Shown in pieces: positions 1 through 13,900 of a stretch of 64,000 bases of DNA. The position numbers and the translations under genes are program-made. Every line of letters starts with the position of its first letter. Position 1 is the stretch's first letter. Source of the stretch: Progne subis subis (Eukaryota; Chordata; Aves; Passeriformes; Hirundinidae). The notes beneath the pieces are model-generated. The model was not told where the DNA came from. It searched no databases and saw only the letters and a program-made list of their open reading frames with translations. The stretch is taken from contig JAKJHU010000014.1 in NCBI GenBank assembly GCA_022316685.1, positions 4,087,001 through 4,151,000 of the forward strand, in the 5' to 3' direction.

Positions 1-3000
1 AGTGTTTTCCCACCTTGTATTCAGATTTGAAAGTTTTAGATAAAAGTGATGTCACTTGAGGTGACTTGGCAGTCTGCACCCACAGTTTTTTTCTCTAGGC
101 TAGCATGAGGTATAAACTTGTATAATTTGGGTAAAATCTTTTTCTACCTCAATAATCAGGTCCTAAATTTTATTTAACAATATTACCCATAGCCTTCATG
201 TGTAATACAGCAGCTTTCTTTTGGAGGATCAAATACCATCTTATTTAAGATTTGGTTTGTTAGGGTTCTGTGGATTTTTTGGGGGGGAGAAATTATTACA
301 AGATTTTGTATAATTTTGTTACACCAAGCAGATGTGAACATTTAGAGAGCTGAGAGATGGAAAATGAGAATAATCTTGCTCTGCATCATCTTCCGTTCAC
401 CTTGGCCACTAACATTAAGAAATGTGATTTAATGACACATTTATACGAAGACAACAGCAGCTTTATAGCTTACTATACACTACATTGCTAGGATGCATTT
501 CTTAAATCATCAACAAAATCACCCTCTCTAGCTATGCTTTTAGTCTACCTCTCAGCAACTGGAAAGATTGAATTAATCACATTAACCACAGCCAAGATTT
601 ATTTTTTACTTTTTTAAATGGATGATTAACATTAGAATCTTAGATCCATATTTAGACATATAAATAAATAAAATCTTGAATTAAAAATTATGAACACTGA
701 AAATTAGGTCACCTACGTAGGAGCTTTATTAAAGACTTAAGTACAGTTGAGAATATTTTCTCCTCGCTTAGAACATTTTCCCATGGGAGACTGGCAAGCC
801 TATAGCATCAGGCATTTCTAAGGACAAGACAGTCCCCAGGTGTTTCACCCTCTTCTGCCCACTCAGGTCTCAGCCCTAAGTCTCAAGAGCCCAAGGGCTC
901 TGCCTTCCAATATCTGCTGCCTTATCAGTACTGCAAACTCACCCAATAAACTCATCCACCTCCAGCTTCCCCTAAAGGGATCCTCATCCCAAGCACTTCC
1001 CTGCCCCTCTGCCTCCGTCTGAAAATTCCTGTTTGTTCAGCTCTGCCGATGGAACAAACCCACCTCATCCAGAACAGTCTGAGGGGATTATTTACACAAT
1101 TTAAACACTATACATGTGTTAATTGACCTAATCCACTGGATGGAAACACATTTTTCTGCAGTCAGTCTGCTCCCTAAGACTAATTGCCATTTTTTAACAA
1201 GCCACCATCCAACACAAGTCCTCTTCCAGCATTTTTCGGGCACCCACAGTAGGCAGAGGCTGTTCTGTTTCCTGAAATGAAACCAGCACATCAAAACCTT
1301 CTGCCTGAATGGGCCTGACCTTTGTAAAGCAGTGCTATTAATAAGATAAAATAAACTGCAGGACTCCAGCAACCAGGTTAAAAACTCAGTAAAGAGCCAG
1401 GAGACGACATGAAATGAGACTAAGCGGTCTGTGTGTAATGAAGTAGACGATATCCTAAAATTGAATCAGCTTCCAATAGCCAAGATCTGCTTTTAAAATA
1501 CAGAGATACATCTGCATTGGCAAATGAAAAGGCAAAGAGTGTATTTAAAGGCAGTCAAAAGCACACTTTCTATCCATTCATATTCCAGAACAATGATGCG
1601 TGAAATAATGGCTGTTAATATACAGGTCTGCACACGCTGCCAGATTAAGGATAAACCCCAAACCAGACTGACTGCGAGAGGAAATACCTACTTTTCTTCC
1701 TATAAATGTGTGCCCTCCTACATGAACATATAATTGTAAAAACAAATTTTCACAACTGCATTTTCTTAGTTCAGATGCGGAATGTATACATAAACCCTCA
1801 GGAATGACTGGTAGTCCGTGCACACGTGTGTGCTTGTGTGTGCACACAGCATCAGCTGCTGGGACTGGAAGGAGCCTGGCACCTGCCTCATCTGCTGCTG
1901 CTGTTCTCCTGTTTAAAGCAGATTGCAGAACACCGGAAGATTTCAAGTGCAACCCTTGATGACAGCAAGATGTTTGGAACACAACCTGCTTTCTCTGCCC
2001 CTGAACACTTGTCGCTGCAGCTCCACTTGTCTCCCGCCAGCTGCAGCACAAACCCCAGGAGACTCAGCTACCCCAGGCTGCCCCAGCCTCATTTACCACA
2101 GCCCGGCACAGAGACCCACAACAGCTTTTCAGCTGCTGTCAGATGATTACAGAGGAATTTTCAGTAAAAATAATAAAAAGAAAAACAGCTTTTAAAAAAA
2201 TCCAGTATCTAACAAGGTCAAAAACTTAATGTAAACTCCTAACGTGACAAAATTACAGGATCACCTCCCATACACTGAACTCTGTCTCTCTGGGTTAACT
2301 ACAGAGCAAAGCTGTGCCCCCGTACTGAAGCCCCCAAAGTTGTGGTACCACACAAAGGGTAAAGTTTAAATTTTTCAAAGCCATTTTACATGCTATCTTC
2401 ACACTCATCAGTTCCATAATGTGACAGAGACATTCACAGTACAAAACCCCATCAAAGGCTTCCAGAAATCACAGCATTATTGCCATATGCTTCAGAAATC
2501 CTCTAATGCAAAACCAATTGTAATTCTTTTGCAGTATTCACAGGAAATTATCAGTTCAGAGATGCTAGTTTCTACCAAAAATACATTCATGAACGATTAA
2601 TGTACAAAATTCTATTATGCAACCTAACCAGTATTTTGCCCACACTCCAAACCCAGATGGATCACTGATGTACAAAATATTTTCTTCTAAGTAGCCTCCC
2701 TCAGTAGACAACTACTAAATTCTTAGACATCTTCCTTACATAACTAAAACTAGAAAAATAATACACCCAAAACCATAGAAGCCACTTACATAAAAAGCTT
2801 CAAAGAGCCTGAAATAGACTGATAGGTGAACTTAATCTGATTACCCACATCCAATCAAGGATTTCACAATATAATAGGTTGGATTATCAGATAATACCTG
2901 CCAACTGTAACATTAGAAACTTTGTTAAAATGAACAGTTGCAGTTGTCAGCTAACGAGTGCATTGTTAATGTGGCATCACACATATAATCACAAGGAGTC

Positions 3001-6000
3001 AACATGTAATTTCTTATTTTTGAGAGTGGGAGACTATCAATAACACAAGAATTTTAACATTGTATTTTTTTTTCCATCTCCTAATCCAGACACAGGAAGA
3101 AGTGGCAACTGAAACATTCAGAAGTGTTTTGGGATCTTTGATTGTCTCAATGCTTTTACTCCTTACAATACTCAGCACAAGTTTAGCACATCCCCCAAAG
3201 AAGGTCCAGTCAGTGCTATAAACATACAAAATACAGCTGAAAGCAATTTCAGACAGAAGCTGGAGAAGAGGAGCAAAAGCAAAAGGCACAACATGCTCCC
3301 AAGATCCCATTGTGCATTACCAACTCTCATTTTAGGCACATCGATATAATGTGACCAACTGTCTGCAAGATTTTTATAGGATATTACTCAGACAAGCAAA
3401 TAGTACTTGAAATGTCATGCATGTTTCATAGTGGAGCCTTTTCCCCCAGCTTTATCCCCAAATTCCTATAGAAGTGCCTACAGCAACAAATAAGTTTCCA
3501 GCCATGCAAATCTGTTTTGCATTTAATCTCAAGTCTTAGCTCCTGGAATACTGTGACAGTGTCAGATTTTCAGCTTTTATTAAAATATATTTTAGCTGTT
3601 AGGAATTACAAAGGAGAACGTAACAGAAATGAACCGAGACCACTCAGCAGTCAGACAACAAATTAAGAAGTATTCCTATTTAGACATAATTACTTTTGTT
3701 GCTTGAGCAAGTAACAATAGAAAGCAGATGAATCATTTTGCCTTCTGGTGTTGAAAATACTGCTTTGTGCAATATTAAAAACAAAAATTAAGGTGGTGAG
3801 ACAGTCACACAGAGGGACACGGTCTTACGTGTCTTTGGTCAGATGTTTGCCCGCACTGCCAGTGATGAGAGCAGCTTTGGGGCCACCACTGCAGGGTCCC
3901 AAGAGCAATGTCACCCACTGCCAGCCAGCTCTGCTGCCTTTGGGCTCCCTTCCCTGGTGGCAGCTCAGAGGATTCAGCAGGCACAGGAGCCACAAGAACG
4001 CATTCAATACACACGGGGTTTGGATGCTGCCAGGAATGGTTGCACTCCCCTGGTCTAGCACCTGAGCTCAGTGAAAATAAAAGCAGTATTTAGAATAATG
4101 TTTTATTCCCTTACACCTCATGCTTGCTGGACAGTTGCTGCATGCCACACCACAGGAGCTGTATCTACTGTAAAGAGAGGAGAAAACCAAAAGGGTCTGG
4201 AGCACTGCAAACCCTGCTTTGATTTACACTGAGGAGAAGAAAAGGATATAATAAGAGATGGATAAACCCCTCTCGCTTGCTGCAATATAAAGAAAACTAT
4301 TCTAAACAACAAGCCTATTCTGGAAAATCCCTAGGCTAACAATTTAATTTCTGACTGGAGGGATATTACCTTGTTAAATCAACGCTCAGTGAAAGGCTTT
4401 TACTCCTCCCTTTCCCACTGTACTCCTGCCACCAGATGGAGGGCACATCATGTAGGCACTGAGCAGAGAAAGCCACAACCCTTCCTGTGGCTCTTGACTC
4501 ATTCCAAACAAATAAATACTGTTTAAAGTCAGTGTCTGCACTGAGGCTGGAGGGAGTATTTGGGCCAGCAGCACGAGGACGCAGCGAGCGGCCCCACGCA
4601 CGCCGCTCCTGGTGGAAAAGCCATACAGCAGTGGTTTTATGAGGAATAAAGTCATTCATTTGAAACTGTGCTGAGAATATAACAGTAATTTATGTAGTTA
4701 CCACTTAGAGTCTTTAGATTAGGAGACGATAGCCAGCCAATGCAAGATTTATTCTTTCAAAAGGCATTTCTTTCTTGAAACAGAGGGCAAGCGAAGGAGC
4801 GTACAGTTCTGCTGAAAGTATTGTATACACTGTGAATAAAGTTACTTGCAGAAAAAGGAAAAACAGTTTAACTCTTCAGCCAACTGCTATAGCATGACCC
4901 TGCTAATTTAAGACACAGTAAAGTGATTTTGATGAAAGCAAAGATTATTACAACTTCAGTGAGAACTCAGACGAAAATCAGAGTGAGAAAACCTCTATTC
5001 ATGTCTGGAAAAGTCCCATCTATTCCTTATACACCCAGCCTTTGGAACTGAATTAAATGTTTTCTTCTCCTGTTGCTTCTGACAGATTAAGCATTCCAGA
5101 CCTGCCTATAATTAATTCTGGCATGAAGGGAACTACCCTTGCACAGTCTGGAAGACAAATGAAGTGTCAGAGAAAGGCACCCCAGAGTAATTTGTTTCTT
5201 GCCTTATCTATAAGAAACAGGTGTAATTTTTTAACAGGTGTGACAGGACAGCCCTAGACAGTGACTCATCACTACCCAGCAAATGAAAGTAAGAGAAACA
5301 CTTTGAGACCTATGTGTGGGGAGGAAAATATAGAAATCAATTAGTAAAACCAAACAATCAGACGCCCTGCCCAAAACCCCAAACACGCCTTAGAGGTGAG
5401 CATCAGCACATCCAAGCCACTGTGGAGGTTGAGGATCTGCCAGGAAGCAGCCAAGGACAATCCTGCTGTTTGGAGATCCTGTCCCAACAGCTGTGACTCA
5501 AACCATCCACCCAGCTCCAGGGCTGGACAGCCTGAAGCAAGTCAGGGACAGATCAGGACATGACATAAACGATAGTTTGGTTTCCCTGACCGTCATCATT
5601 CACTGGTGCCTGCTAAGGTTATGACCAGCCTGTCTCCTGGCATCTCTTCCCTTTGGAAAAGCAGGGACCCTACACCTAAGGTGAGGCAGCAAGAGGGGTG
5701 ACCCAAATTCCCACTCCTTGTTTCTCATTCCCAGAGAGCAGGCTGCCAGCAGAATAAAAAGCCACCAACAGGGAGAAGGCCACACAGGAGCAGACTGGGC
5801 TCCTGGGATGCTACTATGGGATTACCAGGGAGAGACGCTGCTGTGTGAGGTGGGATGTTATTTATTAACACCAAAAGTACAAACCTGTCATCTCCAAGCT
5901 TTCCTTTCTTGTTTACCTCACCTCTCCCCTATCAGCTTAAATCCTGCTATTCTCTCTCTCTCTTCTCAACTCCAGATTACTTTTGGTTGTCTTATCAGCC

Positions 6001-6692
6001 TCCTCCAGACTGATAGTTTCAAAGGCAGATATATCCTCGACATGTGTGTCTGACAGCTTTGGCCTCACTTTTTATGACACCTGTGCTGACAGCACATTGC
6101 CACCATAGATACACACAACTGCAGCTGAGCAAGCCCAAGGACTCTGCAGAAGAGACAAAACTTCCCTTTTATATGAAGATTCCCACTGTGACCCTTCTAC
6201 TAAATACAAATTAGGAGCCCTGTGAATTTTATACAGTCAGAATGGGTTAGTGAATCAGTCAGTAGAGATCCAAAAGGTGGGCAAAAGTCTTAATTTCAGT
6301 CAAAAACTGAAATGGGAATAACAACTGAGTATTATTTAAAAGGTGATACCCATCCTTTTACTCTTCAAAATGTAATTTTTCAATATTTCAATCAGCTTTT
6401 CCCTGAGCAGAAAATAAGGGAAAACCATTGTTTTCCCTCCCAGAATCACTTGGAAATCAAGGTCAATCACATCAAGGCTCTGACACACACAGCCCTTATT
6501 CCTGGACTTGGTGAAATTAGTGTCTTCCTGTCTGACACTCCAGCTAAATCCAGACTCCAACTTCCAAACCCAGGAGATCGAAGAGGAGCTGAACAATCAA
6601 TGTCTGTTACCATTTCAGCAGCTGTGAGTCCCAGCGCTCCTCGTTTCAATTCAGTAGTATCATCCCAACACAAACTAAAAAACACACTTGGC

Positions 6693-6708
6693 AAAAAAAA
6701 AAAAAAAA
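6693..6708. repeat. Poly-A tract, 16 nt
   Basis: A homopolymer within intronic DNA. A 157-codon frame running through it has no domain features. Confidence 0.93.
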
Positions 6709-8428
6709 GGCACCGAAAGCCCCACAATGAATTCACAAAGTCTGCCAAAAATGTTAATAATTACTCCAGAGTAAACAGAGAGTGAAGTAAGAATTTAGGA
6801 ATATCAATATGTCATCAAAAAGTTGTAAAAAGCATGGCTCTCTCAATCCAACACGAAATTACTTTTGTTGCCTGTGAAGTTCAAAAAAGCATCATCAGAA
6901 GTCAGGCAAGAAGCAGGAGAAAAGAAATTACCAAAATCTTCCTGGTGACTAAGAAGTCTTCCAGAGAAAAGCGAGAATTTTACCATAAACATTTTCAGAG
7001 AGCTTTCACAGAGGCTGTAAATTTCTAAAGCTGCCAATATGACGAATTCAATACCACTGATTAGATACTGGAAAAAGAAAATTTAAAAAAAAGTTTTAAA
7101 TAAGTGTACTCATTTAAAGTGGTATGTACACTAAAACCAGAAGAAAATAATGCTCTTAAATACATACATATAAAAAGGAAAGGATTAAAACTGGACGAGG
7201 ATATGCAACAACCTAGCCAGGTTTTATCCACACCACGTTAACTTCAAATTTCCATATTACAATGAGAGCACATCAACTGATAATTATACACAGTGTTCTG
7301 CTCATAATTTTCCAACTTATTCACCTGAATACAGCAGATTCATTAAACCAAGTGCTTTTTTGTTTTGGTTAGTTTGGGTTTTTTTAAATTAATAATGCCA
7401 ATGTGGCTAAAGGCAGGAAAAGGAGAGAAAACATTTCTCATTTTCAGATTTATTGATCACCAAAGGTAGTTCAGAAATTACGTTATCAACTAAAAAGTAA
7501 AATCAAGTCTCTCTGAAATCCTCAAAAATCTGATGAGTATTGATAAAAGGAAATAGTTTAAAGAAAATTTCAAATGAGTGTATCAAAGTTATTTCTGTCA
7601 AAACAAGCAGTCTCTTGGACTCTGTGCACTCAATGCATGAGCAAAATATGCAGTAACTTCTCATCTGCTTTTTAAGTAATCTGTTTGAATTTAAGCTGAA
7701 TTTAAATGGAATATGAAGATATATCTGCTGTCTTTTTAAAATCAGCAGTAATAAACCAATCACTACCAATTCAAAAGGGAACAGCTGCTTATTAAAGGAA
7801 TACCACAGAACAGGTCGGCAATAAAAAAAGGTTTGTTTCATTAAATAATGTTCTGAATTAAACTATGATTCTACATGATCTTCAACCCAAGCGAAAGTAG
7901 AGGGAAACAGCTGCACCAGTATCATTAATAAAGCCTGAAATAACTAAGTTCTGGAAAGAAATAATTGCAGGAGCTACATGGATCAACAGCTTCCCACAGC
8001 ACCCAGAGTTAAGTCTGGCTTTGGCTTTGAAAGATTCAACAAACATGAAAAGGTTTTGATTGAATGAAAAGCAATAACTGGAGTCTACAAGGGGCAAAAC
8101 TCTCTTGTGACACGAGGCCAAAAGTTTTCTGCGAGGAAGCATCTCCAAGGCTTCCAGTGACCCTGTCAGTGCTGCTGCAAATGGTGCAAGGCCACTGCAA
8201 AGGGGATCTCACAACTCCCACCACAAGAAACTTGTGCTCTTTGCCCTCCCCACCCAACTAAATGCCACGTTTATGCAAAATTATCACAAAAATGATGGTT
8301 GAAAACTTTTATTTACCCTCCTTTAATAAAAATATTGCCAAGTGCAGCTAGGCAACATTTAAGAAGGAATGACAGCGTTTAGGTGCTTAATGAAAATATG
8401 CATTTGCCTCACCAAAAAAAACCCACAA

Positions 8429-8457
8429 TTTTTTTAAATTTTTTTTTTTTTTTTTTT
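8429..8457. repeat. T-rich tract with a 19-nt T run
   Basis: T7, AAA, then T19 on the + strand. It is one of only three long T runs on this strand. Confidence 0.93.
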
Positions 8458-10890
8458 AGGGGAGTGAAAAACACCTCAAGGCATAATACAACCATTAAGT
8501 GAGCCGCAATTATTGACTGTGAGTTCCCAGAGAATGCTCTGCTGCGTTTGGCACTGGCACAGAACAGGAGGCAGTTTCGATTACATGCCTAATCTGTGAA
8601 GTTTATTGATCTTCAGAAGCGGAGCTAAGTCTTAAGTGGGAAACCTCAGACGATGCTGAAAAGGTCTCCCATTTACCTTCTTGCCTTTTTGTTGCTGCTG
8701 TTTTTAATTAATTAACAGGGTTATGGGTTGCTGTCCATGCCTTTTATAAAAATTGGCATGGTTAAATTATGAAATATATATTTCAATATTTTCTTATTTT
8801 CTCATGCGAAAAGTACAATGTTTCAAAGGTGTTTTCTGTTGACACAATGTAACCTTTGCACTGCATTTTAAGCTTTAAGATTCTTAGCCAATTTTTGTCT
8901 GAAATCAGAGCAGTTTTTCAATGAGGAAAGGGAAAAATTGGCTTGAAGAGAGTTTGCCCTGCTATCACACCCTCAGAACCCACCTTCCTTAACTGAAATA
9001 GAAATTACAGGTATAATATATACTTATAGATATACTCCTTTGTTTATCTGACACATAATACCAAGACACATGCTCACTGGGCTGAATTTACCACTGTATC
9101 CAATATATTGCTGCTGTTGAAAAAATAAATTCATATTTTCTGGAATATAACATTCTGCATCATCAATGTGATGAAAGTATGAAGTGTTCTGACTATGTAA
9201 GTAGGAAAAAAAATATTGTTAGTTTGGAAATCTTAATTTTTCCTCACTAATTTGGTGATCTTTTACCCCATAGAAGCCCACTGCAATGGAGATGCCTCCT
9301 GTGCTGCTACAGCCACTGCAGTTCTTAGTGCTGACAACAGGGTTTGTTTACCTGTTCGAAGCAGCAGCATTGCAGTCCATCTTTATAGATTTTACAGGGA
9401 TGTTGATTCCAGTTTAATGAGCATCAGAGAGCATCTGGCAATTATACCCCCGAGGAAAGCGAACTGATAAATTTGCAGACCCGCTGCAGCAAGGCCGGCA
9501 AAACCCACTCGTTAGAAACAGCTCTCAAATGGTCTCTGGCACACAGAGAAAAGTTTACAAAGAAGAAGCTCCTATGTTACTATGAAAAATGTTAGTAAGA
9601 CACTAAGTGCCACGCCAGAACAGAGCTCTGATGAGCTCCAGTTCTTTTCTAAATCAGATTTTCCCGGGAGCACAGCTCCTCATGGAGACGTCTGGCAGGA
9701 AGGTCAGGATCACAGGTAATTATGGAAGGAGTTAAGAAATGGCCACCACAGTTTCCAGGAGGAAAAGCTGGTAGAAAACACCTGTAAGGGCCAAGGCAGA
9801 AGGGTGTTACCTTGTCAGGTAGCAAGGGTGTCATGGGGATTTCTTTGGTTACACAGAGTTCTCCAGTCCTGGGAAAAACATACCATGGAAGAAGCAAAAA
9901 TGACCCGCTTTTTTGTCCAGGCTTGACTGATGCAGTTACATGCAGGAAACTAAGCATCTGAAACTAAACACTGACCTAGTGCACTGTGTGAGTACAGTTC
10001 AAAGACACGGTGCTCAACAAATAAACAGGAGAATAAAAGCAAACAGCCCTTTTCATCCAGCAGCAGTAAAACCAGAGGGCAGAAAACGACGCCAAATCGC
10101 TTACGCTTGTTGCACCAACAAACCCTGCCTGAGAGTTACAAAATCTGCGTCTCAGGGTAACCATTCCTATGCAACACATGGCAAAATAACCAAGTGCTGC
10201 CACCACAGTCAATCTGAACCCACAAAAACGACTGACCCTGGGAAATGACAGCTGTGTGAGGACTGCAAAGCCAGCAGAAAGCAAAGCAGTGTGCAGGCAC
10301 TGCTGTGTAAAAGCAAAGAACCAGAGGGGCCTTGGTTAAACCACCTAAATACAAGTGTGACCCCAGGTGACAGAGAGAGTTCCATTATTTTGGTGGTTGT
10401 CAAGCAGCTCCCAGTGCTCTTCCAGGGCTAAGCACAGCCTCAAATGTAAATGTGAGCTGAGGACAAAAGTTAAAGAGCAAATATCTGGACAGCACAATAA
10501 GGCAGTGTGAGAAACAGCTCCATGATGACCTGCTTGTGATCTCACCTTCCTCTGGGCTGCCTGAGCACTTGAGAGCTACACAGACAGGAGAGCCAATAAA
10601 TTTGGAAAATACCAGAACAATTTTAAGTAACTTCACATGTTCAAAAAAAGAACCCTTATTTTTAATCAAGTATGAAAAAAGTTGTTTTAAAGGAAAAAAC
10701 CCACCAATTTCTAATGCTGAATAGATACAAATTATTATGAAATTTCTTCTACCAATTTCAGATTTAGACTGTGCAGAATAACACATCAAGAGAACTTTAT
10801 GCTTCTTCACATTCTTAGCCTGGGACTCCTACTCATTTGGTCCCTCTTATTCAAATTCTTTTCACACCTGTCATATGCAAGTGTAAGATT

Positions 10891-10999
10891 AAAAAAAAAA
10901 CCAAAAAAACCAAAAAACAACAAAAACAAAAAAAAAAACCCACCGAACAAACAAACAAAAAACAAAAACAAAACAAAAAAAAACAAACCCAAAAAACCC
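10891..10999. repeat. A-rich (AAAAC)n-type low-complexity block
   Basis: About 110 bp composed almost only of A and C on the + strand, with mixed AAAAAC, ACAAAC and CCC units. It is similar in composition to the block at 34850. Confidence 0.9.
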
Positions 11000-13900
11000 T
11001 TGTCCTAGACAGGGCAGAGGTTGTTGAGCACATTTCATTGGGCTCATGTAGACTTTTGTTTCTAACCACATTAGAAGCCTGTGTTGGCTAAGTAAATTTT
11101 AAGTGTCACTACTGCAAACATAAACTTTGTACTATGCATCACACTGACTGGAAGGATTTAACAGGATGCACAGTTCCACGTGTGCAGATGTTCAAATACA
11201 AAGCTTTTAAATAAAAACTCAGTATTTACTGTAAAAATAACAAACCAAGAAGTAACAATTGTTTCCTGTTTCAATGAAAGGCGTGTCTTGAAACAAATGA
11301 GATTAATTCCTGATATCAAGCTGATCAACTGAATTAAATTTTCAAGAATTATTCTGTTACTCGAGTTTAAATCTCTCTCCTAGTAGCAATTCAAATATTA
11401 GTTCCATAATACCTCTGTAAATACAAAAATTCCCAACATCTCAGCTGTCTTATTCCTTCCAATAATCCTGTGCCTGAAAATGCATCTGGGGTTTTAAAAC
11501 ACAAATTTACAAATAACCCAAAAGAGCTCAAAACCAAACCAAAAACAAACCAAAACCTTAACACACATGAGATGCTCAGAGCTAAGGCACTTCCCTTATT
11601 CCCCTGTCCCACTTATTTATGAGGAGCTCCAGGGCACAGTGTGAAACATATTCTGGAAGCAATTACAGTTTCAGGGAAGCTGGTGTTCTGAAGGAACAAA
11701 ATATTTTGCATTTACAGTCTCTTTGGTCTCCTTTAACCTTCAAATGCTTAAAAACCCAAAGATAATTTTTACTCTGCGTATTCCATGGCATCAAGCTAGC
11801 ACATCTCCAAAGCTGAGAAAACATATGCTGTCAGCAAAGAACAAAATGATCTCTTTGATACTAATACCTGTGATAGTAGCATGATAATAACTATGTGTGA
11901 CAACTTCTCCCTGCTCTCAGAATAATTATGGCTCTCCAGAACTCAACATCTGCGTTACCAGATGTTACTGTCAACCACGTAAGCAAAAGCACTGCAGAAA
12001 CCTGGCCAGCCTCCAGAGCTTTAGTCTCAGTACCTCAGCAGATGCAGGTGGTTTTCAGCAGTCCAATATTTGGAGCACCAAGCCATGCAAATCCACTTGT
12101 GTAAACAAGAAAACAGCATCAGCAAATAATGCATCATACCCAAACAGGCTCAGTGCAGTCTGGGACCGACATTTCTGCCAACCCAAGGAGAACTGAGATG
12201 AGATTTAGCATGTCTGACACAAAAAATAGTAATGTTACCACATGCTTCCGTCTGAAAACTCAGTTTCATTAAGTCCTTTTAACTTTAACATTGACTTTCA
12301 CACACAGACAGAATATGTGCCAGCTGGATGACACACGAGCTATTAAAAAACAGGCATGGGCAGCAGAATCCTAAAATACCATCTCAAACCCATAAATCAC
12401 TCACTCTTAAGACATAAGTGGCATCTTAGCACCAAACTCTTTGCCTGAACAGGATGATTTACATACAGTGCAGCTTTTATGGAAGAATTTTTCTTCTGTC
12501 TATGTTCATCTAAACTGCTGCAATCTGAAATCAAATTATCTTCAGCGGGGAAGCAATCCAAACTCCAGCTGAACTTCCTAAGTGAAAAGAAACATATTTA
12601 AAATGGAATTAACTGTAGCCAAAGGGTAATAATCTCCCATAAACGTGCCTGAAGCCTTTGGATGCTGAACCTTTATTTCACACACCTTAACTATTATACC
12701 AACAGGTTTATACCGAGGAAGAAGAAGAACAAGTCACTCTCTACTAATGACTCCTTCAACATTTTGCTTCCACAACCAGGGATATGAGCCTACCCTACCC
12801 TGTGTGGTCAGGCTTTCTTTTGTTTTTCGAGTCAGCCTAGGACATCCCTTTCCCAGAAGAGGCTCGTGGAGGGCAGCTCTGCTGCTGCAGCATCCCTCCA
12901 GTCCAGCACTGCTGAAGGTCCAGCTCCTCTTCACCTCCTCAACAATCCACTGTGGATCCCTAGGGCTGCATAAACATTTTGGGAACCACTCACCCAACAC
13001 ACTGATAGGCACACAGAGGGTGTTGCTACAAAAACAGATGAGCTTTTCCTCACAGGTGCCCCAAAGCGTTTTCCACAAGCAGCAAGTGGAGTCCAACTGT
13101 GCTTACACAGTTTATTTATAAATTAGGGAGGTGTGAGTGGAGGCTTAAACGAGATGTAAAATACTAACAAGAACAGAATCTGTCTGCTAGATCTCAGTAG
13201 ACCTGTGCAGGCTGAGAGGTAAAGCAAAGCAGGTTTCACAGCCAAGGACTGAATCCAGTATTTGGTACTTGGACATGAATCTCTAAAGGGTAGTGAATGC
13301 ATATCATCCTAAGTGTTCAGATGCATAATTAAGTCAGAAATCATTAGGGCCTTTATGACAGCTCTACAGCACTAAAAGTCAAGGTTTCCACTATAAAACT
13401 TCTTCTTCATGCATGTAAAAATTAGCTGTCAGAATTATTTCTAGGTTCAAATATGTCTCATAAGCTCTTCACCTTCAAGCAAATTAAACTGAAGTGCCCC
13501 ATCATTTTTAAATGGCATTCGCAGTAAGTTCTAGGGGGGCTGCAGTCTGATACAATTTTGAATATTCAGCCTTTTAACTTGAACTTCAACAATTGAGGTT
13601 TCCTTAGCAGCAGTAGTTTCACCCTCTCTCCAACTCCGTGCTCACAATTTTCTCATTCTCTGCAATTATGGCAAAGGCTGCATTCAGAATTACAGAGCAT
13701 AAGCTACACACGCAGGCATTAATTTTTAAGAAAATAAAGGCAGTGTTACTACTGGTTATTGGCATTTTAGTGGCTCGAAACAGAGGAATCTGAGTTCAAG
13801 GCTCCAGAACACCAGCCACTGTATAAAGAGCAAATAAAATAACTCACCACCCCAGAGAGCTCCCAGCCGAGACACCTGATAAACCAGATTTTTAAAATCC

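Noticed and set aside
1578..2051. 157-codon minus-strand frame near the left edge
   Set aside because: It starts without an ATG and shows neither domains nor transmembrane or signal features; composition alone explains it.
6312..6785. 157-codon + strand frame crossing a poly-A run
   Set aside because: It contains a poly-Lys stretch from the homopolymer, has no splice context and no family resemblance.
10799..11091. Lys-rich and Phe-rich frames
   Set aside because: They come from the (AAAAC)n-type block at 10891-10999.
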